Positions 44,479 through 52,878 of a stretch of DNA of 64,000 nucleotides are shown one piece after another. The stretch is taken from contig CAYSPT010000027.1 of the NCBI GenBank assembly GCA_964432985.1, positions 1 through 64,000 on the forward strand, given 5' to 3'. Made by a program: the position numbers and the translations under genes. Below the pieces are notes generated by a model that did not search any database, was not told the origin of the DNA, and saw only the letters and a program-made list of their open reading frames with translations. The first letter of the stretch is position 1; the number at the start of each line of letters is the position of its first letter. The stretch is from CAYSPT01 sp964432985. GTDB lineage: Bacteria > Muiribacteriota > CAYSPT01.

Positions 44479-44552
44479 TAGCGGAGGAGGGACTCGAACC
44501 CCCGACTCAGCGGATATGAGCCGCTTGCTCTAACCACCTGAGCTACTCCGCC
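44479..44552 (-). tRNA. tRNA-Met(CAT), elongator type
   Basis: A 74-nt cloverleaf: acceptor GGCGGAG/CTCCGCT with a G-U first pair, D arm GCTCAGGTGGTTAGAGC, anticodon stem AGCGG/CCGCT with loop CTCATAT, T arm GGGGGTTCGAGTCCCTC. CCA is not encoded. It resembles known elongator tRNA-Met sequences. A tRNA-Ile2 read by TilS has the same anticodon and cannot be excluded. A run of seven T follows. Confidence 0.9.
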
Positions 44553-44608
44553 ATGGGTAAAAAGAGGAGTACCGTAAGCTCGATCAAGCTCTATCGGTAC
44601 TCGCACAA

Positions 44609-44682
<74 letters not shown>

Positions 44683-44689
44683 CCGTATA

Positions 44690-44741
44690 GCGGGTCGTAT
44701 GACCCGCATCGTAAGGCGGGTCGTATGACCCGCATCGTATG
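44690..44741. repeat. 26-bp tandem hairpin repeat in the tRNA-Leu/tRNA-fMet spacer
   Basis: Two copies of gcgggtcgtatgacccgc followed by atcgta(ag/tg). Each holds a perfect stem GCGGGTC/GACCCGC with loop GTAT. The array fills the whole spacer; its last two bases belong to the 3' end of tRNA-Leu, and a degenerate partial copy reaches the 5' end of tRNA-fMet. Confidence 0.92.
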
Positions 44742-44824
44742 CCGAGGGCCGGAATCGAACCGGCACGAAGCAAGCTCCAGCGGATTTTAAGTCCGCCGCG
44801 TCTACCTAGTTCCGCCACCCCGGC
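44740..44824 (-). tRNA. tRNA-Leu(TAA)
   Basis: An 85-nt class II tRNA: acceptor GCCGGGG/CCTCGGC, anticodon stem GCGGA/TCCGC with loop CTTAAAA, variable arm TGGAGCTTGCTTCGT, T loop TTCGATT. CCA is not encoded. It is the first tRNA of a three-tRNA minus-strand run (Leu, fMet, Met). Confidence 0.93.
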
Positions 44825-44886
44825 TCCTTGGCTGGCTGTATTTTAGCTTTTCGCCGGTCGATATGTCAAGTGCGACCGGTAATTTT

Positions 44887-45988
44887 TTACCTATTCCGTA
44901 CTCTCCAGACGAGCGTGGCTTTTAAAAACTTCTCGATATTACCATCGAGAACACCGTGAGCGTTGCCAACCTCGACACCAGTACGCAGGTCTTTTACCAT
45001 CTGGTACGGCTGAAGGACATAGGACCGAATCTGGCTTCCCCAGGCTATTTCTTTCTTTTCCCCACGAAGTTTGGCCATTGCCTCTTCGTGCTCGCGCCGT
45101 TTCACTTCGTACAGGCGTGCCCGAAGCACCTTCATAGCGGCGTTGCGATTAGCGTGCTGCGAGCGTTCATTCTGGCACTGCACCACAACACCGGTCGGAA
45201 TATGGGTAATCCGTACGGCAGAATCGGTGACATTAACATGCTGACCACCGGCGCCGCTTGAGCGGTAGGTATCAATCCTCAAGTCATCTTCATCTATTTC
45301 AATCTCGATTTTCTCGTCAATTTCCGGAAAAACGTCAACCGAGGCAAAGGAGGTGTGCCGGCGATGATTGGCATCAAACGGCGAAATCCGAACCAGCCTG
45401 TGCACACCGTTTTCTCCCTGGAGAAGGCCATAGGAAAAGTTCCCTGTGATCAATACCGTCGCGCTCTTGATCCCGGCTCCTTCTCCTGGTGAGATGTCGA
45501 CTATCTTCACAGCGTATTTAGCAGTCTCAGCCCAGCGGGAATACATTCTCAGAAGCATCTGTGCCCAATCCTGGGATTCCAGTCCTCCGGCACCCGGATG
45601 AATAATCAGGTACGCATTGGAATCATCGTATTCCCCGCTCAAGAAGGAGGTAACTTCCATCTTCTCCAGCTTGATTTCCAGCCTGACTGTTTCTTTCTCC
45701 AGATCCTCTGTGAGTGACTTGTCGTTGTCCTCCAGAGCCATTTCAACCAGTTCCAGAGTGTCATCAAGCTGTTTTTCGATATCCTTCCATTCATCCACTA
45801 TCGATTTTAACGTACCCAGTTCTTTGGAAAGCCCGGCAGACTTTGCCTGGTCGTTCCAAATATCCGGCTCGGCAAGCTGGATTTCTATCGCGCCCAGCCT
45901 TTCTTTCTTGCCAGGCAGGTCAAAGGGAATCCCTCAAATCGATCATTCTTTCCCTGGCTTTCATCAGCCGGATTTTCAGATCGTCCAC
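44887..45988 (-). CDS. prfB: Peptide chain release factor 2 with programmed +1 frameshift
   Basis: Frame 0 starts at GTG 45988 (AGAGG 11 nt upstream; GTG 45997 is an alternative) and stops after 22 codons at TGA 45922-45920 in the context CTT TGA C. Slipping +1 there continues at GAC 45921 in the long frame to 44887, giving 366 residues, the normal RF2 length. An SD-like GAGGG lies just before the slip site. RF2 marks are SPF in RISPFDANHRR (UGA/UAA recognition) and GGQ in SSGAGGQHVNV (peptidyl-tRNA hydrolysis). As in E. coli, low RF2 would favour the shift and so autoregulate the gene. Confidence 0.95.
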
Positions 45989-46122
45989 CGTATGCACTTC
46001 CTCTCAACGAGTCTTTCAAGTTTTACAATCCGGGGAACCGTGAGTGGTCAGGACCACATTATTTCCAGGCGCTCAATAGTACACTACTTCAGAGTGCGGC
46101 ATATTTGCAAGATGTACACTAT

Positions 46123-46182
46123 CGGTATTCGTACCTTCGGTATTCGTACCTTCGGTATTCGTACCTTTGGTATTCGTACTTT
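46123..46182. repeat. 15-bp tandem repeat (x4) after a stop codon
   Basis: cggtattcgtacctt three times exactly and once with two changes. Each contains GGTA-ttcg-TACC, a 4-bp stem and tetraloop. The array lies 12 nt after the stop (46195) of the GT-C gene and about 135 nt above prfB. Confidence 0.92.
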
Positions 46183-46194
46183 CTCCTTTACCAA

Positions 46195-47985
46195 TCAGAA
46201 TTTTTCCTGGCTGCCCTGAACCGCCTGGCTCTGTCCGTTTCGTCTCATGTGGTCCCGGATGATGTCCCAGAATACCTCCAGTCTCCTGCGTGTCTGACGC
46301 GCCTCTGCCTCAAGACTCCTGCGCTCTTCGTACTCCCGGCAAAACTCCAGCGCCCGCTGGAGGCACCTGGAGCGGTAGATATCCGGTATTCCACAGCGGT
46401 CTCGAAGAATATGATATTGCCGGTAAAACGAATATATTCTCGACAGATCAGGGTTCGTTTCCAGGCGTTCGTAATCCGCCAGAAGAAAATAGGGGTAAGG
46501 ATGCTGCGGCTCCAATTGTATATAGTGTTCCAGGTAGCGGACAGCCTGCGGATAGTCTTGATTCCGACCGGCCTCGTACCAGGCCAGCAGCGAAAGCACC
46601 TTGGGGGTCACGCGAAGATCTAAAGAGCGCTGGAAAAACGCTTCTCCCCGTTCCCTGTTTCCTTCTATCATGAACTTGCTGCCTATATCAGTCAACCGCA
46701 GAGCCTTCCAGCCGGTGTAATCCACCACCTGTCCGGCCAGCAGTCCCGCCGCCAATGTGAGAATTGCGGCGCCCAAAGCCACCACTTTCATCGTTCGGTT
46801 GAAGGTCATGGAGGCAAGCACGGACACCGACACCAGCGTTAACGGTATGAGTGGAAGGCGGTACCGCGTGCTGGGAAAGAAAACGGTATTGACCGCCACC
46901 ATGATCACCAAGCCCGATAGCAACAGCGGATTTTGCCGGTACAGTCCGGGAACGCACATGAAAAGAAGTATGATTATGATCCCGTTATAGAGGCACGCCC
47001 ACCCGTTGATGGGAAACGGGTACGACCAGTAATTGTCGCGGGTTATCTCCCGACACGAGAAAAAGACGCCGCACTTTGTAGCCAGTCCGGACAGGAAGGA
47101 AAAAGGCCGTTTAACCATATAATTAAGCACTTCCCGGGTGAAATGCGGACCGGATAATGCTATGCCGAGGCTTTCATGTTTCCCATGGATATGAAAATAG
47201 CGGTACGACAACTGGCGCCATTGCCATCCCGGCAGCATATTGTAGGTGGCCTTCCAATCCGCATTGTTGCCTATGTACAAGTTGATTCCCCCGTTTACCG
47301 ACACCGGTACCAATTTCCCGCAACTGGAGGCGTTCAACACGGTTACCGGGACGATAATCCAGAGAAAAAACGCCACAAAAATAAGCATCCGAATACGGCC
47401 TTTGTACCAGAAGAAAACCATGCAGGCGCCTGCAAGCAGAAGAAAATAGGCCTCGAACAAGCACAGCAGACCGGCTGTCAATCCGGCCATGGCAAGGGTC
47501 CACCACCGGGGACGGAAGCTGGTCAACAAAAGTAAAACCAGCAGCAGGAAAATACTCCACGATGGCCGTAGATACTTGGTTTCATAGTAGAGCATAGCGG
47601 GGCACAAGGAAAAGAACACACCCGCCGCCACAGCCAGCCAGGAATGTTTTTGTTCAGTCAACCTGTCAACAATCCAGTAGATCAGGCACGCGCTGGCAAC
47701 CCCAAGCACACTCTGGATAAAAATAATCCCGGAAAAGGAAATACCGCACGCCAGAAGCAGGGCCAGTGAAAAAATATAGCCAGGAGGTTCCAAAAACGGC
47801 AATTTCATCCCGCTGACTGAAAAGGATGATTCCACCAGTTGACGAGCTTCACGCTGATAGGTGATTTCGTCCATGACGGGGTATAAGAAAAGGGGATCGG
47901 TCCGGTTCTGCAGATAACAAAACGCTCCACGAGCCATCATTGCAACCAGAAGTACCAGCGCCAGCTGAATAGCTTTATTTTTCAT
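46195..47985 (-). CDS. GT-C-type membrane glycosyltransferase with C-terminal TPR
   Basis: 596 residues. About ten to twelve transmembrane helices fill residues 5-425, with an acidic residue in the first periplasmic loop (PVMDEITYQREAR), as in ArnT/PMT-like GT-C enzymes that use polyprenyl-phosphate sugars. The last ~150 residues are TPR-like (RGEAFFQRSLDLR, YPQAVRYLEHYIQLEPQHPYP). It would add a sugar to an envelope acceptor on the periplasmic side. It is the last gene of the radical SAM/glycosyltransferase cluster, 10 nt after its neighbour. Confidence 0.8.
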   Translation of the reverse strand: MKNKAIQLALVLLVAMMARGAFCYLQNRTDPLFLYPVMDEITYQREARQLVESSFSVSGMKLPFLEPPGYIFSLALLLACGISFSGIIFIQSVLGVASACLIYWIVDRLTEQKHSWLAVAAGVFFSLCPAMLYYETKYLRPSWSIFLLLVLLLLTSFRPRWWTLAMAGLTAGLLCLFEAYFLLLAGACMVFFWYKGRIRMLIFVAFFLWIIVPVTVLNASSCGKLVPVSVNGGINLYIGNNADWKATYNMLPGWQWRQLSYRYFHIHGKHESLGIALSGPHFTREVLNYMVKRPFSFLSGLATKCGVFFSCREITRDNYWSYPFPINGWACLYNGIIIILLFMCVPGLYRQNPLLLSGLVIMVAVNTVFFPSTRYRLPLIPLTLVSVSVLASMTFNRTMKVVALGAAILTLAAGLLAGQVVDYTGWKALRLTDIGSKFMIEGNRERGEAFFQRSLDLRVTPKVLSLLAWYEAGRNQDYPQAVRYLEHYIQLEPQHPYPYFLLADYERLETNPDLSRIYSFYRQYHILRDRCGIPDIYRSRCLQRALEFCREYEERRSLEAEARQTRRRLEVFWDIIRDHMRRNGQSQAVQGSQEKF

Positions 47986-47995
47986 AAGGTATCAA

Positions 47996-49072
47996 TCAAC
48001 CTCCCGGAAACAGGCTCCCGCGATACGCTTTCCAAAGCGCTGCCAGCCCCCGCCACCGAAGCAGCGCACTGGCCTGCAGCATACAGGGTATGGTGCATCC
48101 CCTGCACAGGGCATGGATTCCCTGAACCACCGTGGCATCTTCGGCCTCCCGACCGTAATAGATCTCCTGCAATTTCCCCTTGAGCAGCCACCGTGATAGC
48201 CCGTTGCACGGCAGGCTGACACTGCCATCCGCTTTAATGGAAATAGCACTGTCAGCCGCACGGCAGCCATAGTCGCCGAGACCACCGGCTTGAATTACCG
48301 CGAGCAGCAAATGGGGGAACCGTATGGTCGATCCAAATGTTCTTCTCAATTTGCCCACCGTCCGCACGAACTCTGAATAGTACGGGGAATTCAGATTGTT
48401 CCAGGTGAGATCGGAACGCTCGGGCGGTTCGTTGACGTTTCGCCCCCTGTTCTTGAGAGAGATCTGGACGCCAATTGATTGTGCCATTCCGGCAAGCTCC
48501 TGGAGCATTTTGTACGAGCTGTTTTCCAGAAAAACCGAGGTAACAACCGGCTGCTTGCCGCTCGCTTTCAGAAAACACACCGTACTCCAGGCCTGCTTGA
48601 AAGCCCCGGGACAGCCTCTGTTCTCATCATGAAACCCTTCAGGACCATCAACACTGACCTGGATGATATTTGCTTTAAGCAGGTCTTTCATGCGATCTGA
48701 TGATGCCGATCCGTTGGTGGTTACCGCCACCAGCATCCCCCTGTCCCGTGCATGCCTGACCAGCACTCCCAGGTCGTTCCGAAGGGTGGGTTCTCCCCCT
48801 GAAAAATGTATCATCCCGCATCCTGCAGCGGACAGTTGATCGATGATGGTGAGCGCTTCTTTGGTGGAGGTTTCCTCTGTTTCCCCTTTTAAATGGGAGA
48901 GATGTTTCGTGGTCCCGCAGAAACGGCATTTCATGGTGCACCGGTCGGTAACTTCCCACTCACAATAAACGGGTATCCGCCGACCGAGTCGGATGGCGGC
49001 CACAGAGAACACCATCCTGAATCCTGGCAACAGCACGCTCACGATGTCTTTCATCCTCACTTCAGACCTCAC
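47996..49072 (-). CDS. Radical SAM protein with C-terminal cysteine (SPASM-like) region
   Basis: 358 residues. The [4Fe-4S] motif is CTMKCRFC (about residues 43-50), followed by FSGGEPTLR, TTNGSASS and VSVDGPEGFHDENRG, the usual order of the TIM barrel. Near the C-terminus Cys cluster again (YGCRAAD, SLPCNG, CRGCTIPC), as in SPASM or twitch domains that hold auxiliary clusters. Such enzymes modify peptides, sugars or lipids. Start choice is uncertain: GTG 49072, GTG 49060 (GAGGT 5 nt upstream) or ATG 49054; the first overlaps the upstream gene by 11 nt. Confidence 0.85.
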   Translation of the reverse strand: MRSEVRMKDIVSVLLPGFRMVFSVAAIRLGRRIPVYCEWEVTDRCTMKCRFCGTTKHLSHLKGETEETSTKEALTIIDQLSAAGCGMIHFSGGEPTLRNDLGVLVRHARDRGMLVAVTTNGSASSDRMKDLLKANIIQVSVDGPEGFHDENRGCPGAFKQAWSTVCFLKASGKQPVVTSVFLENSSYKMLQELAGMAQSIGVQISLKNRGRNVNEPPERSDLTWNNLNSPYYSEFVRTVGKLRRTFGSTIRFPHLLLAVIQAGGLGDYGCRAADSAISIKADGSVSLPCNGLSRWLLKGKLQEIYYGREAEDATVVQGIHALCRGCTIPCMLQASALLRWRGLAALWKAYRGSLFPGG

Positions 49073-50492
49073 TGTCTGTAAACGCCTCGACGAACACCCG
49101 GCCCCGGCAGGAAGCCGGGTACCGTATGCCCAGCAGATAACAGACGTTCGGAGCTATATCCATTATCGATGCCTGGAATGCAAGTGGTTTCTTCTTTTGA
49201 ACACCGCACCCGATCATGATACATGGTACGTACCGCTCCGCAGCGAACAGCAGGTACGAGTGATCTATTCTGACCATCCCGTGATCTGAACAGATAATTA
49301 CTACGGTATCATCGAAAAACGAGTGTTTCTCCAGAAAGGTGAAAAAATCACTTATACGCCCATCAGCCCGCCGCAGAGCTTCCAGATACTGGCGCGATTC
49401 GCTCCCGTAAGCGTGCCCGGTGAAATCAGTTTCGCTGATATCGGCAATGAACAGCCGGATATCCTTCTGCTGGAGAAGATCTTCTTCCAGCCGGCAGAAC
49501 ATCACGTCATCTGCCGCCAGTGCCCCGTGAGTGACCAGCGATACAATACTGGTGTCCCAGTGCGGCTTTGAGAAGTGTTTCACATGCATTGACCCGTATA
49601 GACGGCAGGACACCAGATCGGGGAGCGCCTCGACCCTGATCCGTTGCCAGAGATTGTTGTTTTTGATCCCGTGGACTGCGGGAAGAGCTCCCGTGAGCAT
49701 ACTGGCAAAAGCCGGGTTGGTCAATGCCCGGTAAACTGTCTGCAGCCCCGAAGGAAAATAGGTGCTTTTTTCTTCAAGCCGGCTGAGAAAAGGGAGTTCG
49801 GCTTCGTAAAACCGGTCGAGACGACACCCGTCGATGTTGAGGATAATAACGCGTTGAGCAAGGCGATCCTGGATTTCCGGTCTGAAATCGGGAGAAACAA
49901 ATGGACGGGGACGACATGCCCTGGTTATCAAGGCCGCCGCGACCATCCCTCCCCAGAACCAGGCACCGGCGGAAGGAAGAGGATAGGGTCTGGCAACCAG
50001 GACCACAGCAAAAAGACAGGAGAAATAAATGGACATGGAGAAACTGACCGTAGTAGGAGCTATGGTGAACAGCGAGTTGAGAATCTTTCTTGGACCAATG
50101 GTCCCGTCCCTGGCTGCTACCGACTCGGGGATGCTCATGAACAAGAATTGAACCACCACGAAAATTACCGTGTTAATAACCACAATCATACCCAGTTCCG
50201 CCGGTGATATGAGGCGGATTCTGATCAGCTGCAGCACGAAAATCAGACTCAACGGCACGAACAGCGGGTGAAAATCGGCAATCCTGAAAACCATCCAGGT
50301 GACCACCGCGAGGCTGGCAAGTACGAAAAATCCGTACGCTGTCAGGTGAGCCAGGGATCGGTAGTACAGGAACCATGAAAGCACGCCGGCTATGACGCAA
50401 TAACTGTCTATGGTGTTAAAAAAATACAGTACCCGAACTCCCACATCTTCGACCGACAGGGAGTAAAACCTGTCAAACAGCCGTTTCAGCAT
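49062..50492 (-). CDS. Membrane protein with alkaline-phosphatase-superfamily (phosphodiesterase) domain
   Basis: 476 residues. Five to six helices (about 15-200) precede a soluble domain. VIILNIDGCRLDRFY gives the first metal Asp, TNPAFASMLTGALPAVHGI the nucleophile Thr region, ADISETDFTGHAYGSES and RADGRISDFF the second site, and VVIICSDHGM the Asp-His pair. The order fits type I phosphodiesterase/nucleotide pyrophosphatase enzymes, or sulfatase-like transferases of phosphoethanolamine kind. It may add or remove a phospho-group on an envelope lipid. It overlaps both neighbours by a few nucleotides. Confidence 0.82.
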   Translation of the reverse strand: MLKRLFDRFYSLSVEDVGVRVLYFFNTIDSYCVIAGVLSWFLYYRSLAHLTAYGFFVLASLAVVTWMVFRIADFHPLFVPLSLIFVLQLIRIRLISPAELGMIVVINTVIFVVVQFLFMSIPESVAARDGTIGPRKILNSLFTIAPTTVSFSMSIYFSCLFAVVLVARPYPLPSAGAWFWGGMVAAALITRACRPRPFVSPDFRPEIQDRLAQRVIILNIDGCRLDRFYEAELPFLSRLEEKSTYFPSGLQTVYRALTNPAFASMLTGALPAVHGIKNNNLWQRIRVEALPDLVSCRLYGSMHVKHFSKPHWDTSIVSLVTHGALAADDVMFCRLEEDLLQQKDIRLFIADISETDFTGHAYGSESRQYLEALRRADGRISDFFTFLEKHSFFDDTVVIICSDHGMVRIDHSYLLFAAERYVPCIMIGCGVQKKKPLAFQASIMDIAPNVCYLLGIRYPASCRGRVFVEAFTDSEV

Positions 50493-51577
50493 TTTTCCAC
50501 ATTCACCTCCCTGTCCATCAATGAACGCAACAGGTGATGAATAGGAAAATTGAACCGCGGCTCATAGTAACATATATAGTAATTACGGTGGCATCCCCGG
50601 CATTTTCTCAATCCGGATACCATCTTCCGATAGTTCCGGGAGAAAAGAAGCGCTTCCAGGTCATCATCGAAGCTCAGCCCCCCACTCCAGTTCATTCCTT
50701 CCAGGCAGGGATAGACGCTCCCGTCCTGGAGAAACTCCATATGATGGTACCCGAACAGGCAGGGAGAAGAAGAAAAAGCAAGTTTTTCCCGACAGAAGAA
50801 AAAATTGTACATGTTCTGGAGAAAAGAAGAGGAATTGACCACCCTGTCGTCACGGACCAGAAGACCGATCACCCTCTTGAGCTCGAAGGGTGACACCCCT
50901 TCCCAGGACACCAGGGAGTGATCATCATGATTTATCAGGGGATGCTGGTTTAACGGCTGAACTTTCAGATACACGTCCAATTGATGCGCCAGTTCGAGGA
51001 CCTTAAGGCACTCATCCGGCCGTTGGGGATGTACCACCGCGTTGATCACCACGGACACGCCGGGAGCGTACCGTTTGATGTTCTCCACCGCCTGCACGGC
51101 CCGGTAGTAGGAACCATCGACGCCTCGCACGTTATCATGAAACGTCCGGGAACCGTCAAGACTGACGGAAACTTCGTCTATCCCGGTTTTGCCAAGCTTC
51201 TCAGCCCTGAGACCATCCAGGAGAAATCCGTTGGTAACCAGGTGCAGATACCCGATTCGGCTCTCCCTGGCACACTGCAAAAGTTCATCAAGGTAGTCCA
51301 CCATGAGCGGCTCTCCTCCGGAGATACTGAAGTAGCAGCACCCCAGGCGTGACAGATTTTCGACGATAGACCGCGCTTTTTCAAACGGTAGTGTGGCCGG
51401 CGGCTCTCTTCGCCGAATGGTACAGAATCCACACTTCAAAGTGCATCGACTGGTGATGTACAACCCCGCGGACAGGGGCAGCGGACGCCTTGTAAGGTAA
51501 TAACGTCCGTGCCACTGGACAAACCGCAGGAGGAGTTTCAGCAACAGCTTTTTTTTCTTCAGAATGACGGATCGCAT
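50486..51577 (-). CDS. Radical SAM/SPASM-type enzyme
   Basis: 363 residues. Core motif CTLKCGFC (about 44-51), then FSISGGEPLMVDYLDELL, LVTNGFLLDG and VSVSLDGSRTFHDNVRG. C-terminal Cys residues (PCLFGY, VYPCLEG, KCRGCHRNYYICYYEP) fit a SPASM-type auxiliary cluster site. It resembles the enzyme at 47996-49072 in layout and may be a paralogue. An N-terminal basic segment (KKKKLLLKLLLRFVQW) suggests membrane association. Its stop overlaps the phosphodiesterase start by 7 nt. The substrate is unknown. Confidence 0.85.
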   Translation of the reverse strand: MRSVILKKKKLLLKLLLRFVQWHGRYYLTRRPLPLSAGLYITSRCTLKCGFCTIRRREPPATLPFEKARSIVENLSRLGCCYFSISGGEPLMVDYLDELLQCARESRIGYLHLVTNGFLLDGLRAEKLGKTGIDEVSVSLDGSRTFHDNVRGVDGSYYRAVQAVENIKRYAPGVSVVINAVVHPQRPDECLKVLELAHQLDVYLKVQPLNQHPLINHDDHSLVSWEGVSPFELKRVIGLLVRDDRVVNSSSFLQNMYNFFFCREKLAFSSSPCLFGYHHMEFLQDGSVYPCLEGMNWSGGLSFDDDLEALLFSRNYRKMVSGLRKCRGCHRNYYICYYEPRFNFPIHHLLRSLMDREVNVEKC

Positions 51578-52783
51578 TTATTTCTCCACAGGGAGGAACC
51601 GGTCCCTCACGACCTCGAGGACCTGTTGAGGATCGATGCGCTTGAGACACATGTTATTGGTGCAGTGAGACATCTTTGAATTGTAAATGTTCAGGCACGG
51701 ACTGCAGTACAGATCATCGTAAAACACGTGATGTATCTCGTCCACCGGTCCGTACAACAAGGGTGTTTCCGGCCCGAAGAAAGCAATGGTCGGCAAGCCG
51801 ACAATTTCCGCCAGGTGCATGGGACCACTGTCGTTGGTCAAAAGAAAATCACAGTGGGAAAAAAGACCTATCAGCTGCCGTATACTGGTCCTGCCGCAGA
51901 CATCCACTATCCTTGAAGAAGAATCGAGAGAATCCCTGAACCGGGACACGTACGCTCTGTCTTTCTTTCCCCCGATCAAAAAGACGGCCACGTCTGGACG
52001 CTTGAGCAGTTCGTTCACTACCACGGCAAACGAGTCACGGGGCCATCGCCGGTGCAAACACAGATCTCCGGCGTTGATGTTGACACACACCACATGCCGG
52101 CATCCGGCTACCATCTGGTTCTCATCCATACACGTCCGGAAAAAGTTGGGATCGCAGTTATCCCTCAGAGCGACGCGTTCCGGTTCGAAAGAATAAGTCA
52201 TCGTCCCACCCCCCAGGCTCCTGACCACCTTTGCAAAGATCCTGGTAATGTGCCTGCTGTGATCAAACGAAACATTCACATCATGAGTAATATTTCTCCA
52301 CTTGAGAGGAGCGTTGAACCCGACGATCACCCGCGGTTTACAGATCAAAGACACCAGCAGTGTCATCATGGCAGAAAAATTGGTCAAGAATTCCAGATCG
52401 ATAACGATATCGGGAGAAAGCTTTCCGACCACTCCGAGAATTTTCAGAAAGCTGATTATGAAACCGGACGCACTGTCCAGGTACAGCCCCACCGTATGGT
52501 CAATTGATGGCAGCAGTCTGCACAGCTCCTGGTTTGACTCCAGGGTAAGTATGGTAATTCGCGCAGAAGGATAGTGCTTTTTCAACTCGCTGAAAGCAGG
52601 AGAAGCCAGAAGAATACTCCCCATGCCGAAAAACTTGATAATCAGGATATTGCCGCAGTCTTCCATGACGGGAAAATCGTCTACTGCCAGCCGAGGTTTA
52701 AAAAACGATCTTACCAAGAGAAGACATCTGCAGATCAAAGGCCCCAGGTAATAATCTATCTTTCGAATTATGGATAGCCGCAT
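51578..52783 (-). CDS. GT9-family (ADP-heptosyltransferase-like) glycosyltransferase
   Basis: About 401 residues. The family frame is clear: ILIIKFFGMGSILLASPAF at the start of the N-terminal domain, CVNINAGDLCLHRRWPRDSF between domains, VAVFLIGGKKDR, and the donor site FLLTNDSGPMHLAEIVGLPTIAFFGPETP. Four Cys near the end (YCSPCLN, SHCTNNMC) match those in many GT9 enzymes. It transfers a heptose-like sugar to a lipid-linked core in the cytoplasm. I choose ATG 52783 because the promoter at 52791-52820 would start transcription on its A; TTG 52810 would lie inside the promoter. Confidence 0.88.
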   Translation of the reverse strand: MRLSIIRKIDYYLGPLICRCLLLVRSFFKPRLAVDDFPVMEDCGNILIIKFFGMGSILLASPAFSELKKHYPSARITILTLESNQELCRLLPSIDHTVGLYLDSASGFIISFLKILGVVGKLSPDIVIDLEFLTNFSAMMTLLVSLICKPRVIVGFNAPLKWRNITHDVNVSFDHSRHITRIFAKVVRSLGGGTMTYSFEPERVALRDNCDPNFFRTCMDENQMVAGCRHVVCVNINAGDLCLHRRWPRDSFAVVVNELLKRPDVAVFLIGGKKDRAYVSRFRDSLDSSSRIVDVCGRTSIRQLIGLFSHCDFLLTNDSGPMHLAEIVGLPTIAFFGPETPLLYGPVDEIHHVFYDDLYCSPCLNIYNSKMSHCTNNMCLKRIDPQQVLEVVRDRFLPVEK

Positions 52784-52790
52784 AGCATTT

Positions 52791-52820
52791 ATTATACGTG
52801 CAGACAGCAAAACGTGGCAA
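52791..52820 (-). promoter_or_regulatory. Promoter for the GT9 gene, implying a leaderless mRNA
   Basis: TTGCCA (52820-52815), an 18-bp spacer and TATAAT (52796-52791) on the minus strand. The predicted start point coincides with the A of ATG 52783, and no ribosome site precedes that ATG. Confidence 0.55.
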
Positions 52821-52878
52821 CATCAGTATGAAACGATAATACGCAATTCGCTCGTTCAACAGTACTTTTTAGAACAAG

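Noticed and set aside
44887..45798. A truncated release factor starting at an internal GTG
   Set aside because: The missing N-terminal domain is encoded upstream and connected by the CTT TGA C frameshift site.
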